Position numbers and translations under genes: made by a program
Notes under the pieces: generated by a model
Told to the model about the DNA's origin: nothing
Seen by the model: the letters and a program-made list of their open reading frames with translations, nothing else
The model's database searches: none
In this document: positions 1 through 8,829 of the stretch, piece after piece
Layout: each line of letters opens with the position of its first letter
Position numbering within the stretch: position 1 is the stretch's first letter
Assembly (NCBI RefSeq): GCF_028686475.1
Contig: NZ_JAQUCA010000005.1
Span: forward strand, 1 to 64,000
Reading direction: 5' to 3'
From: Giesbergeria sp.
GTDB taxonomy: Bacteria; Pseudomonadota; Gammaproteobacteria; Burkholderiales; Burkholderiaceae_C
DNA: 64,000 bases

Positions 1-118
1 CAGCGGCGCAAGGTTGTTATGGACACACCTAACGCCTTTGCTGCTTCTCCTATGCTTACTAAGCTCTTCATAATGGATATATTAGCATAGATTTGAGTAG
101 ATTTGTTGAGTGCTGCTG
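1..118. other. Left edge, no gene seen
   Basis: I see no convincing reading frame or RNA here. It is comparatively AT-rich. It directly abuts the point at which the HicA-like fragment on the minus strand loses its homology, so it may be foreign or rearranged DNA joined to the fragment. Confidence 0.4.
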
Positions 119-241
119 CTAACCCTCTACCACACGGCAACCCACCGCCATCAGCAGTGATTCAATGCGCGCCCATTCCAGATTTGCTGGCGTAGGTTGG
201 CCAAAAATGGCTTCGAGCGTTTTGCGGTGCTTGCTGTTCAT
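119..241 (-). pseudogene. HicA-family toxin fragment, C-terminally truncated
   Basis: The 40 codons from the ATG at 241 read MNSKHRKTL, then a PTPANLEWARIESLL stretch and GCRVVEG. This is the N-terminal half of the HicA-like family whose members run to about 80 residues with a conserved GSRV block and a catalytic His further on. Here a TAG stop follows VVEG directly, and the DNA beyond it does not continue the homology. The catalytic half is therefore missing, and no partner antitoxin gene is visible beside it. It is transcribed away from the intact hicA at 305, with 63 bp between the two starts. I infer a decayed toxin gene cut by a rearrangement near position 118. Family assignment is from recalled motif similarity only. 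Confidence 0.5.
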
Positions 242-304
242 GCAAGCAATGATAGCCTGGCAACTCAGGTTTGAAATGTATCTTTTTTGAGCTACCATCA
301 AGCT

Positions 305-511
305 ATGAACGGGAAACAAGTCATCGACAAACTCAAGGCGGCAGGCTGGACGTTGGCACGCATCAATGGCAGCCACCACCTAATGGAAAAAGCCGGTATG
401 CCGCGCAGCGTTCCTGTTCCGGTGCATGGAAACAAAGACATCGGTTCGGGCCTGCTGGCCGAGATACAACGCCAAACTGGAGTTAATTTCAAGTCAACTA
501 CCCCGACCTGA
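305..511 (+). CDS. hicA: HicA-family mRNA interferase toxin
   Basis: HicA toxins are small double-stranded-RNA-binding-fold ribonucleases that cleave mRNA and are neutralised by HicB. The 68-residue product starts MNGKQVIDKLKAAGW and carries the INGSHH motif (catalytic His about residue 24) and the VPVHGNKDIGSGLLAEI segment typical of the family. I start at ATG 305 because the family begins MN/MK-G-K-x-V-I; an upstream in-frame start at 287 adds six unrelated residues. The last residues after QTGV (NFKSTTPT) are read from the edge of an inserted element, so the natural C-terminus and stop were probably altered. The partner hicB starts 449 bp downstream instead of within a few bases. Confidence 0.85.
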   Translation: MNGKQVIDKLKAAGWTLARINGSHHLMEKAGMPRSVPVPVHGNKDIGSGLLAEIQRQTGVNFKSTTPT

Positions 512-944
512 AGGTCGGAGCTTGGAAGGCGAAAGCTTTGTAAGTTCGGGTTGACCAGACCCAGCGCCCCGGATGCCTTAATCCGGGCTTCATTGCCGAG
601 TAGAGCGGGCGCTTGCGTTGTGTACAGGTGCGAAGACTCACCTTGGGATGCTTCCTCAGTCCCAAGCTCTGAAAGTTCCGGTTGCAGACAAGCGACAGGG
701 TAAGCACGAAACGGATCGGAACCACCCGCAAGGGCAAGCCGGTACACAACATGGTCGAGGGGAGCCGCACCGAAAGGTGCGCGTCACTAGGCCCTTACGG
801 GCAGAGCCGCAAGGCCCAGCAGAGGTGAAAAGCCTTGCACTAATTTCTGTCAGTCGGGCTATTGAATGGACGTGAGCAGGTACCGGCCCAAAGCAAGGAA
901 CGCGATGCGTTCCGCGCTCTGCCTCCCCGGCGTGAATGCCGAGG
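498..944 (+). ncRNA. Structured RNA, HEARO / omega-RNA-like
   Basis: Helices read directly from the sequence, in order: 503-508/513-518; AGCTT/AAGCT near 520-536; CCCGGAT 568-574 with ATCCGGG 581-587; CTTGGGA 642-648 with TCCCAAG 660-666; GCACC-GAAA-GGTGC 767-780; GCCC-TTAC-GGGC 791-802; GCC-GCAA-GGC 806-815; GGAACGC 897-903 with GCGTTCC 907-913; and 925-931/938-944. Several close with GNRA loops, which is expected of a folded RNA and not of chance DNA. In IscB systems the omega-RNA lies on this strand with its guide at the 5' end, so a guide would come from the hicA 3' end (about 482-497). Transcription is not shown. It could be a dead relic. Confidence 0.5.
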
Positions 945-960
945 TTTCACGCGCAACCTG
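498..960 (+). mobile_element. ORF-less HEARO/IscB-type (IS200/IS605-like) element
   Basis: The stretch between hicA and hicB has no plausible gene but is packed with hairpins. The left end has CCGACC-TGAA-GGTCGG (503-518). The right end has an arm at 925-931 pairing with 938-944 (one C-A mismatch), followed by TTTCACGCGCAA. Terminal imperfect palindromes without long inverted repeats are typical of IS200/IS605 and IscB (ISC) elements. The left 100 bases resemble what I recall of HEARO/omega-RNA scaffolds. The right edge abuts ATGA (961-964), the hicB start; ATGA/GTGA are reported HEARO integration sites. An ATG at 751 stands where an iscB ORF would be expected, but the frame after it is short. 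Exact ends are uncertain by several bases. A covariance search would decide. Confidence 0.6.
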
Positions 961-1374
961 ATGAAATTTGCCTATCCCTACACTGCTACGCCGCAAGAGT
1001 CGGGCGGCTTTTTTGTGCAGTTTATCGACATTGAAGAAGCCATTACCGAGGGTGATACCTTGGAGGATGCCGCGTTCAATGCCGCCGAGGTGCTGACGGG
1101 CGTGCTGGCCTACCGCCTAGACCACGGCCAAGAGATACCGCCGCCCTCTGACCCCGCTGGCCGCCCGGTGGCGGTGCCTAGTGGTGCCGTACAAGCGGTG
1201 ATGGTTTTGCGCGAGGCCCGAGGCGATAGGCCGATTGCCGACCTTGCCCGAGGGTTGGATACCTCTTGGGCAGCGGCCCAGCGTTTAGACAATCCGCACC
1301 ACTGGCCCAGTCTGAAGCAGCTAGACCGCGCCGCGCGTGTGCTGGGCAAGCGGCTGGTGTTGAGCATCGAATAG
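961..1374 (+). CDS. hicB: HicB-family antitoxin
   Basis: HicB binds and blocks HicA and usually represses its own operon. The 137-residue product begins MKFAYPYTATPQESGGFFVQFID, the HicB RNase H-like fold (FxVxFPDxx-type strand, then EAxxxAxExL as DTLEDAAFNAAEVL). It ends in a C-terminal helix-turn-helix region (about residues 83-137, RPIADLARGLDTSWAAAQRL). The start ATG at 961 is immediately downstream of the structured element that separates it from hicA, so its original leader and ribosome-binding site may have been replaced. Its TAG stop (1372-1374) lies one base from the stop of the convergent restriction-modification gene, with no terminator between them. Confidence 0.85.
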   Translation: MKFAYPYTATPQESGGFFVQFIDIEEAITEGDTLEDAAFNAAEVLTGVLAYRLDHGQEIPPPSDPAGRPVAVPSGAVQAVMVLREARGDRPIADLARGLDTSWAAAQRLDNPHHWPSLKQLDRAARVLGKRLVLSIE

Positions 1375-1375
1375 C

Positions 1376-4300
1376 TCACCCACCGGCATCCATCCACCCG
1401 CCAGCGGTAGTGCGTGCGCGCCCCAGCGCCACCAAGGTATCGAGCAGCGTGGGCAGACGTTCGCGCCAACGGCCTTTGCCGCTAAAGTGGGCGGCGATGC
1501 CCTCCACGTCTAGGCTGTGGCCCGCGCCCGCCAGCACTTGGGCCACGGCTTTGATTTGTTCCGTCACCTCGGTGGGCCAAGGGCGGGGCGGCAGCGCCAG
1601 CTTGGGGGGTTTGGCTGTGGCTGGGTCGTCGGTGGAGGGTTCCAAGCTGGTATCCAAGGCCACCTGTTCGCCTTGGCCGGTGTGCTGCTGAAACTGGGGG
1701 CGCAACCAGCGCACGGTGCCTGCGGCTTCTTCGGTGGCGCGTTGGGCGTTGAGGGCCACCAAGCGCAGCAGCAGGGTATCGGTGTCTTGGGGCAGGCGCA
1801 GCTCGGGCCAGCCGTAGGCTTGTAGCACGGCGGCATCGAGTTCATCGTGCAGGCTTTGCAGCACGCCGACCAAGCCTTGGGTGTGGATGGTTTTTTCTTT
1901 GGGCGTGAGGGCTTGGCCTTGGCGCAGTTGCTCCAACACGTTGTAGAGTGCCGTGAGCGTGACTCCAGCATGGGCGGCTTGGCGCGCTTTGCGGTGCGCG
2001 TCGATGTGTTCGGCCAGTTGGCGGATGCGGCTGGCCAGCTCCGGGGTCAGGCCGGTATCGTCGCTGGGGAAGGGGAAGGGGTCAAAGCAGCGGGATTTGC
2101 TGTAAACCGGTCGATCTTCTAATGTTCCGCCAGTCGCCAATGCCCACTGCACATGCACACTGCTGGAAAGAATCCCCAAATGCAGCGCATCGCTGCTGGC
2201 AACTGCTACCAGCTTGTGGTCGGGTAGAACGGCTGCATCCAAGAAGATGAAAATGCGGTGTTTTGCGGTTTCCGTTGTGGCGATATAGCGCGGCAACCCA
2301 GCTAAAGCAGCACGCAGCCCCTGCCGTGGCTCTCCAAAAGTCCACCACTGATCGCGTAAACGGGAGCGGCGGTTCACATCCCGCTCTGGTTTTACCCGCT
2401 CTCGCACCCATTGATAAACCTCTGGGAACTGGGCACGAACCTCGTCTTCTGTCAGTCCAAACAGGTCAATTAACCAGTATCCACGCGGGCGGTCTGTCAG
2501 GTCTTTGCCATTGCGGAATGGGCGCAAGCGTGTTTGTAACCCTTCGATTCCGCCAAGCCCAAGCGTCCGAGCGGTGGCTTCGTCTTCAACGATAAAACCG
2601 TTTCCTGCACGCATCATGCCCATCGAACTGATTCCAATGTTTGCGCGCAGTTTGTGTGTGCTGGTGAGGTTGGCTCCAATTTTCAAATCAGGGTGAATCA
2701 CACCCTGCTGCTCTGCCAACTCTACGGCGATTTCCCCATTTTCAGCTTGGGATTCTTGGATGACGGTTTGCAAGCTGCCTTCTGCGCTGCCACGGGCGGC
2801 CACCGTCATGGCAATCCGCACGGCGGCCCCATTGCTGCCATCAACCCAAGGATGGTCAGGAATAGCAAACGCCAAATGCAGCACCGATGCGTCGGGGTTG
2901 GGCGTGCCGGGGGCCGATTTCTGCGCCTTTGGCAGTATGAGGCCCCCGGCATGTCCGGCCTCGGCGCTACCCCCGCCGCCAGACAAAGCCGCCTGCACCA
3001 CGCGCCGGTTAAAAATCATGGTCAGGCTGTTGGTAGTTATCAGGCCAAAGCGTTGCGCCTGGCCCTTACGCACTGTTTCTGCCGCCTTGTACCACCAATA
3101 CATCACCAAATCGGCACTTTCGGGCACTTCGGGCCATGCCGCGCGCAAGGCATCGACATAGCCATCGCCCAGCGCCACGCGCAGCCGCTTGTTACCAATA
3201 AACGGCGGATTGCCCACGACAAAATCCGCCTGCGGCCACTGCGCCTGCCGGGGATTGCAGTAACGCCACTGCACCACCTGCGCCGCCTCATCGGGCACCG
3301 GCTGCCCAGTGGCTGGGCGCGTCTTGAAGGTACTGCCATCCCAACGGCTTAACACCTGCCCGGCGGCATCCACCATCGGCTCTTGGCCATCGTAGGCCAG
3401 CACGGCATCGCGGCACTCAATGTTGCCGTAATCGTGTACCACCGGCTCGGCCACGCTGGCTTGGCCGTTGGTGCGAATCTGCCACTGCAAAAAGCCTATC
3501 CACAACACCAACTCGGCCAAAGCGGCGGCACGCTGGTTTAACTCGATACCGCGCAATTGCTGCAAAGTAACGGTCTCGCGGCCCAAATCCAAAGCGTCTT
3601 GGGTGTCGCCCAAGGTGTTAAGCTGGTTCAGCACCTCGCCCTCTAGCCGCTTGAGATGCTCTAGCGTGACGTACAAAAAATTGGCACTGCCACAGGCTGG
3701 GTCTAACACGCGCAAGGTGCAGAGGCGGTGCAAAAAATCTTTCACTGGCTGGCGCGCCTCTTGCCATTTGGCACGCACGGCGGCATGGTGGCGGTCTAGC
3801 GCGGCAAAATCTTTTTTGTTTTTCACGCTGGGCGGTTGCGCCTCTAGGGCGCTGGCCTCGTGCGCCAACAGCAGCGCGGCGGCTTGGGCGTTGGCCCATT
3901 CGGCGCGCAAAGGCTCTATCACGGTGGGCAATACCAGCCGCTCGACATAGGCGCGTGGCGTGTAATGCGCGCCCAAGGCGTGGCGCTCTGCCGGGTTGAG
4001 GGCGCGCTCTAGCAGCGTGCCAAAAATGGCCGGTTCTACCTCGCGCCAATTGGCTTGCGCGGCGGCAATCAACAAATCTATTTGCTCCGGCGTGAGCCGC
4101 AGGCTGTAACCTTCAACGTCCGCCCCCTTGAACAGTTTGCCGTTAAAGCGCAACACCGGCTGCACCAGCGCGGCAGAAAAGCCGCCGTGGTCCATATCGG
4201 CCCACAAAATTCGCAACATCTGCTGCAAGGCGATTGGGTTTTGCCGCTGCTGGCGCAACAAGGCCAAAAACGAGCCTTTGGGCAGCAACTCTACATCTTC

Positions 4301-4987
4301 GGCAAACATGCTAAACAAGCAGCGCGACAAATAAGCCGCCACGCTGTGCGGCGCGTGCCCGGCTTGCTCTAACGAGCGCGCCAACAGCGCCAGCTGCTGC
4401 GACACTTGGCGCGTGACTTGGGCGGCAATCAGCGCTGGGTTCAGGCTATCGGGGGCGGTCCAAATCAGGCGCAGGCGCTGCAAAATCTCGGGCTGGGCCA
4501 AGTCAGCCAAGGCGATGCGGTGGCTGCGCGGGTCTGGGAAAGGCGTATAGGTGCCACCACTGCGGCTAAATTCGGCATAAACCTCTATCACCGTGCCCAC
4601 ATCCACCACCAAGACAAACGGCGGTCGCCCCTCCGCCGCTGGCAGGGCGCGGGCATAGCCTTCGCCTTGGCTGCGGGCGCGCAACAGGCCATCGTCAAAG
4701 CCTTTGGTATGCGTGGCCGCTTTGAGTTTTTTGGCCTCCAGCACAAAATGGCCGCGCTTATAGCAATCAATGCGCCCAGCGCTGCTGCTGCCATCGCCAT
4801 GCACAAACGTGACGGGGCGTTCAAACATGTAATCTTGCGCGGGCGTGGGGTGCGGCTTGGGCGCGCCCAGCAGCTCGCACAGCTCATTGATAAAGCTTTG
4901 CGCGGTAGATAACTCGCTGGCGCGCACGCCCTGCCAGCGCTTAATAAACAACGCGGGGGCCGCACTGGCAGACGATGGCGATGGCAT
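1376..4987 (-). CDS. MmeI-like type IIL restriction-modification enzyme
   Basis: This is a single polypeptide (1203 aa) combining nuclease, adenine methyltransferase and target recognition. Residues 1-60 match the MmeI N-terminal pattern ([24 protein letters not shown]). A PD-(D/E)xK nuclease signature is present as D74-x9-E84-A-K86, the spacing I recall for MmeI. After a helical spacer (about 200-400) comes methyltransferase motif [10 protein letters not shown] (429-437) and motif IV NPPF (593-596), the gamma-class order for N6-adenine methylation. Target recognition is expected at about 750-950. It is longer than MmeI (about 919 aa); the extra C-terminal part ends in a region that could be a winged helix. 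It starts 3 bp after the rimO stop, so it is probably co-transcribed with rimO. Its specificity cannot be read from sequence. Confidence 0.8.
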   Translation of the reverse strand: MPSPSSASAAPALFIKRWQGVRASELSTAQSFINELCELLGAPKPHPTPAQDYMFERPVTFVHGDGSSSAGRIDCYKRGHFVLEAKKLKAATHTKGFDDGLLRARSQGEGYARALPAAEGRPPFVLVVDVGTVIEVYAEFSRSGGTYTPFPDPRSHRIALADLAQPEILQRLRLIWTAPDSLNPALIAAQVTRQVSQQLALLARSLEQAGHAPHSVAAYLSRCLFSMFAEDVELLPKGSFLALLRQQRQNPIALQQMLRILWADMDHGGFSAALVQPVLRFNGKLFKGADVEGYSLRLTPEQIDLLIAAAQANWREVEPAIFGTLLERALNPAERHALGAHYTPRAYVERLVLPTVIEPLRAEWANAQAAALLLAHEASALEAQPPSVKNKKDFAALDRHHAAVRAKWQEARQPVKDFLHRLCTLRVLDPACGSANFLYVTLEHLKRLEGEVLNQLNTLGDTQDALDLGRETVTLQQLRGIELNQRAAALAELVLWIGFLQWQIRTNGQASVAEPVVHDYGNIECRDAVLAYDGQEPMVDAAGQVLSRWDGSTFKTRPATGQPVPDEAAQVVQWRYCNPRQAQWPQADFVVGNPPFIGNKRLRVALGDGYVDALRAAWPEVPESADLVMYWWYKAAETVRKGQAQRFGLITTNSLTMIFNRRVVQAALSGGGGSAEAGHAGGLILPKAQKSAPGTPNPDASVLHLAFAIPDHPWVDGSNGAAVRIAMTVAARGSAEGSLQTVIQESQAENGEIAVELAEQQGVIHPDLKIGANLTSTHKLRANIGISSMGMMRAGNGFIVEDEATARTLGLGGIEGLQTRLRPFRNGKDLTDRPRGYWLIDLFGLTEDEVRAQFPEVYQWVRERVKPERDVNRRSRLRDQWWTFGEPRQGLRAALAGLPRYIATTETAKHRIFIFLDAAVLPDHKLVAVASSDALHLGILSSSVHVQWALATGGTLEDRPVYSKSRCFDPFPFPSDDTGLTPELASRIRQLAEHIDAHRKARQAAHAGVTLTALYNVLEQLRQGQALTPKEKTIHTQGLVGVLQSLHDELDAAVLQAYGWPELRLPQDTDTLLLRLVALNAQRATEEAAGTVRWLRPQFQQHTGQGEQVALDTSLEPSTDDPATAKPPKLALPPRPWPTEVTEQIKAVAQVLAGAGHSLDVEGIAAHFSGKGRWRERLPTLLDTLVALGRARTTAGGWMDAGG

Positions 4988-4990
4988 TTT

Positions 4991-6382
4991 TTAGAACGGT
5001 TGGCCGACCAAATCGTGCCCGCGCACTGCCACAATGCGCGCCTTGGTGAAGGTGCCCACCTTGAGCTGCTTGCTGATTTTTTCAGGCGGCAACAATTGCA
5101 CGGTGCCGTCAATCTCGGGGGCATCGGCATAACTGCGGCCCACGCCACCCTTGCGCCCCAAGCCGGGGGCAGAATCAATCAACACCTGCATGGTGGCACC
5201 CACGCGGCGCTGCAAACGGGCAATCGAGACCTCTTCGGCCACCGCCATAAAGCGGGCGCGGCGTTCTTCGCGCAGTGCTAACGGCAACATACCGGGCAAC
5301 TCGTTGGCCAGTGCGCCTTTCACATCGCTGTAAGCAAAGCAACCGGCGCGGTCAATTTGCGCCTCGCGCAGAAAATCCAACAGGTGCTGGAATTCTTCCT
5401 CGGTCTCGCCCGGAAACCCGGCAATAAAGGTGCTGCGGATAATGATGTCGGGGCAAATTTCGCGCCAACGCTGGATGCGCTCCAAATTTTTCTCACCGCT
5501 GGCCGGGCGTTTCATGCGCTTCAACACATCGGGATGGCTGTGCTGAAACGGTACATCCAAATACGGCAGCACCAAGCCTTGGGCCATCAGCGGAATCACC
5601 TCATCCACACTGGGATAAGGATACACATAGTGCAAACGCACCCAAGCGCCATAAGGCTTGGCGATTTCGCCCAGCGTCTGCACCAGCTCTAACATGCGCG
5701 TTTTGACGGGTTTACCATCCCAAAAGCCCGTGCGGTATTTCACATCCACCCCATAGGCCGAGGTGTCTTGGCTAATCACCAGCAGCTCTTTCACGCCACC
5801 CTCAAACAAGGCTTTAGCTTCGGATAGCACATCGCCCACCGGACGCGAGACCAAATCGCCACGCATGGATGGAATAATGCAGAAAGTGCAACGGTGGTTG
5901 CAGCCCTCGCTGATTTTGAGGTAAGCGTAATGCTTGGGCGTGAGCTTGAGGCCCGCCACGCCAAAGCCGCCGGGCACCAAATCAATAAACGGGTCGTGCG
6001 GCTTGGGCAGGTTTTGGTGTACCGCATCCATCACCTCTTGCGTGGCGTGCGGCCCCGTGACGGCCAGCACGCTGGGGTGCATCTCGCGCACCATATTGCC
6101 GCCGCTTTCGCCAGCGCGCGCGCCCAAGCACCCCGTGACAATCACTTTGCCGTTTTCGGCCAGCGCCTCGCCAATGGTGTCTAGGCTCTCTTTCACGGCA
6201 TCGTCAATAAAGCCGCAGGTGTTGACGATGACCAAATCGGCCCCGTCAAAGGTTTTGGAAGTTTGGTAGCCTTCGGCGCTCAGTTGCGTCAGGATGAGTT
6301 CGGAATCGGTCAGGGCTTTGGGGCAGCCCAAGCTCACAAAGCCGATTTTAGGAATTTTGGCGGGAGAAGATGCTTCAGTCAT
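4991..6382 (-). CDS. rimO: Ribosomal protein S12 methylthiotransferase RimO
   Basis: RimO adds a methylthio group to an aspartate of ribosomal protein S12 using two [4Fe-4S] clusters. The 463-residue product has the N-terminal UPF0004 domain with cysteines in SLGCPKA, VNTCGF and TGCLGA. The radical-SAM motif CNHRCTFC (CxxxCxxC) follows, and a C-terminal TRAM domain ends in [11 protein letters not shown] start at ATG 6382 ([15 protein letters not shown]) because the frame upstream, extending to 6532, runs into phaR and has no family similarity. phaR ends 55 bp upstream on the same strand, and the restriction-modification gene follows after 3 bp. Confidence 0.95.
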   Translation of the reverse strand: MTEASSPAKIPKIGFVSLGCPKALTDSELILTQLSAEGYQTSKTFDGADLVIVNTCGFIDDAVKESLDTIGEALAENGKVIVTGCLGARAGESGGNMVREMHPSVLAVTGPHATQEVMDAVHQNLPKPHDPFIDLVPGGFGVAGLKLTPKHYAYLKISEGCNHRCTFCIIPSMRGDLVSRPVGDVLSEAKALFEGGVKELLVISQDTSAYGVDVKYRTGFWDGKPVKTRMLELVQTLGEIAKPYGAWVRLHYVYPYPSVDEVIPLMAQGLVLPYLDVPFQHSHPDVLKRMKRPASGEKNLERIQRWREICPDIIIRSTFIAGFPGETEEEFQHLLDFLREAQIDRAGCFAYSDVKGALANELPGMLPLALREERRARFMAVAEEVSIARLQRRVGATMQVLIDSAPGLGRKGGVGRSYADAPEIDGTVQLLPPEKISKQLKVGTFTKARIVAVRGHDLVGQPF

Positions 6383-6437
6383 GCCCGTATTGTCCCAGCA
6401 TTGCGCCGAGAACGGGCACGGCCAGCCCAACGCTGTT

Positions 6438-7037
6438 TTAGCGTTTGAGGCCCAACACGCCCAGCATTTGCTCGGTCTGCTGCTGCATTTTTTCTTGCAT
6501 TTGGGCAAACATGCTGCGCGATTGCTCGGCATAGTTGCCCATCAGGCCCTGCATCATGGGCGATTGGGCGCTCATGAACTGCGCCCAAACCTCGGGGGTC
6601 ATGCTTTGCGATTGTTCGGCCATTTTGGTTTGCATGTCGGTAAACATTTGCACATTTTTTTCCAAGTAGCTGCCCATAAAGCCCTGCATGGCATGGCCAT
6701 AAATGCGGATGATGTTCGACAGCACGGCTTCGGTAAACAGGGGTGCGCCCCCGGCTTCTTCTTCCAAAATAATCTGCAACAAAATGCTGCGCGTGATGTC
6801 TTCGCCGGTTTTGGCATCGCGCACCACCACATTTTGATGCTCCATCACCAGCTGCCGCACTTCGGTCAAGGTGATGTAGGCCGAGGTATCGGTATCGTAA
6901 AGGCGGCGATTGGGGTATTTTTTAATCACGCGCGGTGCCAACTTGGGGATGGTGGGTGGCACGGTTTTCTCTTCTTGCACTACTAAAACTCCCTGTGGGC
7001 CTTGCAGCCCATCTATCTCAATTGCATTGCTTTCCAT
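6438..7037 (-). CDS. phaR: Polyhydroxyalkanoate synthesis repressor PhaR
   Basis: PhaR represses phasin and PHA-synthesis genes and leaves DNA when it binds PHA granules. The 199-residue product has the conserved DNA-binding N-terminal domain ([21 protein letters not shown], about residues 37-57). The PHB accumulation regulatory domains follow, then a Met/Gln-rich amphipathic C-terminal region ([17 protein letters not shown]) that probably contacts granules. The start is ATG 7037 ([10 protein letters not shown]); a longer frame to 7130 crosses the divergent promoter region shared with aat. Its presence implies that the organism stores PHA, although no phaC or phasin gene is in the window. Confidence 0.92.
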   Translation of the reverse strand: MESNAIEIDGLQGPQGVLVVQEEKTVPPTIPKLAPRVIKKYPNRRLYDTDTSAYITLTEVRQLVMEHQNVVVRDAKTGEDITRSILLQIILEEEAGGAPLFTEAVLSNIIRIYGHAMQGFMGSYLEKNVQMFTDMQTKMAEQSQSMTPEVWAQFMSAQSPMMQGLMGNYAEQSRSMFAQMQEKMQQQTEQMLGVLGLKR

Positions 7038-7143
7038 TCTAGGCTGCCCGTAAGACCCAGCAATCAACGATACCCCTACGCGCTTGCATACCAGCGCGCT
7101 GGGTACGACAATCGCCAGCCCATGCACCACTGTCTATTTACCT

Positions 7144-7917
7144 ATGCCCGCTGATTTGCCTTGGTTAGCGCCGGGCGAGCCGTTTCCTGACCCGCACACC
7201 GCTTGGGGCGCACACAGCCCCGCGCCCGGCTTGCTGGCCGCTGGCGGCGCGCTGGATGTGCCCCACCTGCTACGCGCCTACCCACAGGGGATTTTTCCGT
7301 GGTTTAGCCAGGGCCAGCCCATTTTGTGGTGGTGCCCGCAGCCGCGCATGGTGCTACCGGTGGCGCAGTTTCGGCTGCACCGCTCATTGCGGCGTACTCT
7401 TCACAAGTTTCGTGCCAACCCTGACTGTGAAATTCGCATCGACAGCGCCTTTGGCCGCGTAATGCAAGCCTGCGCCAACACCACCCGCCCCGGCCAGCCC
7501 GGCACTTGGATTGTGCCAGCCATGCACCGCGCCTACCAGCAACTGCACGCCGCTGGCTATGCCCACAGCGTAGAGACCTGGATAGAGGGACAATTGGTGG
7601 GTGGCCTGTATTGTGTGGCCATCGGGCAGGCCGTGTTTGGCGAATCCATGTTCGCGCACCAAACCGATGCCTCCAAAATCGCCTTGGCCGCTTTGGTGGG
7701 CCTGTGCCGCCGCCAAGGGGTGGTTTTGATTGATTGCCAGCAAAACACGCGCCATTTGGCATCTTTGGGGGCGCACGAAATAACCCGCGCTGATTTTTTG
7801 CAACACCTAGGCCAAGCACAGCAGCTACCGGCCCTGCACTGGCAATTTAGCCCACTAGACTGGGAAGCCCTGATGCCGCCCAAAGCACTGATGCCGCCCA
7901 CCGCCCCTGCCGCATGA
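7144..7917 (+). CDS. aat: Leucyl/phenylalanyl-tRNA--protein transferase Aat
   Basis: Aat transfers Leu or Phe from charged tRNA to N-terminal Lys/Arg of proteins, marking them for ClpS-ClpAP. The 257-residue product shows the family blocks [51 protein letters not shown] and FGESMF, and the LIDCQ block near the end. I prefer ATG 7144 ([11 protein letters not shown]), which gives the usual distance of about 30 residues to the LLAxGG block. An alternative TTG at 7084 adds 20 residues. Its TGA overlaps the start of bpt by 4 bp (ATGA), so the two are translationally coupled. Confidence 0.95.
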   Translation: MPADLPWLAPGEPFPDPHTAWGAHSPAPGLLAAGGALDVPHLLRAYPQGIFPWFSQGQPILWWCPQPRMVLPVAQFRLHRSLRRTLHKFRANPDCEIRIDSAFGRVMQACANTTRPGQPGTWIVPAMHRAYQQLHAAGYAHSVETWIEGQLVGGLYCVAIGQAVFGESMFAHQTDASKIALAALVGLCRRQGVVLIDCQQNTRHLASLGAHEITRADFLQHLGQAQQLPALHWQFSPLDWEALMPPKALMPPTAPAA

Positions 7918-8672
7918 CGCAACCCTACGACCTCCCGCCCCCGACCTTGCAGTTTTACGCCACAGCCTCTTACCCATGCAGCTATTTGGCCGACCGACAG
8001 GCGCGCTCACAGGTAGCCACGCCGGGCCATTTAGTCCGCAGTGACACCTTCTCGGAGCTGGTGCGGCTGGGCTTTCGGCGCAGTGGCATGTTTACCTACC
8101 GCCCGTATTGCGACGGCTGCCAAAGCTGTCTGCCCTTGCGCGTACTGGTGCAAGAATTTGCCCCTGACCGCAGCCAACGCCGCGCATGGGCGCGCCATGC
8201 CGATTTGCAAGCGCGTGTGCTGGCCCCCCATTTTGTGCCCGAACATTACCAACTTTACCTGCGCTACCAACAAGCACGCCACGCCGGTGGCGGCATGGAC
8301 CACGACAGCATCGACCAATACAGCCAATTTTTGCTGCAAAGCCGCGTTGATACCCGCTTGGTTGAGTTCCGCCAGCCCTCGGCGCAGCACCCGGAGGGCA
8401 TCCTGAAGATGGTTTCTATCCTAGATTTGCTCGACGATGGCCTCTCGGCGGTCTATACCTTTTACGCGCCCGATGCCGCTTGCAGTTACGGCACCTACAA
8501 CGTACTCTGGCAAATTGAGCAAGCCCGCTTGCAAGGCATGGACTACCTCTATCTGGGCTACTGGATTGCCGACAGCCCCAAGATGCGTTACAAATCCAAC
8601 TACCTCCCGCACGAAGTGTTACAGCACCAGCACTGGCAGCGCGTGAGCGCATGTTTCAATCCACACCCCTAG
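7914..8672 (+). CDS. bpt: Aspartate/glutamate leucyltransferase Bpt
   Basis: Bpt (bacterial ATE1 homologue) transfers Leu to N-terminal Asp/Glu, feeding the same ClpS-dependent N-degron route as Aat. The 252-residue product has the N-terminal ATE domain with [13 protein letters not shown] and the cysteine-containing [20 protein letters not shown]-terminal GNAT-like domain contains [21 protein letters not shown] and YLYLGYWI. The start at 7914 overlaps the aat stop. I see no other gene in this transcript. A GC-rich hairpin follows about 46 bp downstream. Confidence 0.95.
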   Translation: MTQPYDLPPPTLQFYATASYPCSYLADRQARSQVATPGHLVRSDTFSELVRLGFRRSGMFTYRPYCDGCQSCLPLRVLVQEFAPDRSQRRAWARHADLQARVLAPHFVPEHYQLYLRYQQARHAGGGMDHDSIDQYSQFLLQSRVDTRLVEFRQPSAQHPEGILKMVSILDLLDDGLSAVYTFYAPDAACSYGTYNVLWQIEQARLQGMDYLYLGYWIADSPKMRYKSNYLPHEVLQHQHWQRVSACFNPHP

Positions 8673-8717
8673 CGGGGCGACTTTGGAAGAGGTTACCCCT
8701 CTCCCAAACGAATTCTA

Positions 8718-8733
8718 TCCCCCTGAAGGGGGA
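8718..8733 (+). terminator. Hairpin after bpt, possible terminator
   Basis: TCCCCCT and AGGGGGA form a 7-bp stem around a very short loop, followed by GGTTTCA. The T-run is weak, so intrinsic termination is plausible but not certain. The following 95 bp hold the iclR leader, with TATAAA at 8793-8798 as a possible -10 without a good -35. Confidence 0.4.
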
Positions 8734-8829
8734 GGTTTCAAACCGGAGCTAGTTTCTGATGAACGCCTCCAACAACGGGCAAAATTTCACGCTATAAAAT
8801 ACGCGCTCTTATAGATTGCGCGTAAATTG

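Noticed and set aside
498-960. Group II intron or riboswitch as explanation of the structured hicA-hicB spacer
   Set aside because: No reverse transcriptase, no intron 5' GUGYG consensus at a clean boundary and no domain V-like hairpin. The terminal palindromes and ATGA edge fit HEARO/IS605-type elements better.
2654-3352. 232-codon plus-strand reading frame inside the restriction-modification gene
   Set aside because: It is antisense to a well-conserved coding frame with methylase motifs, has no recognisable domain and no plausible start context.
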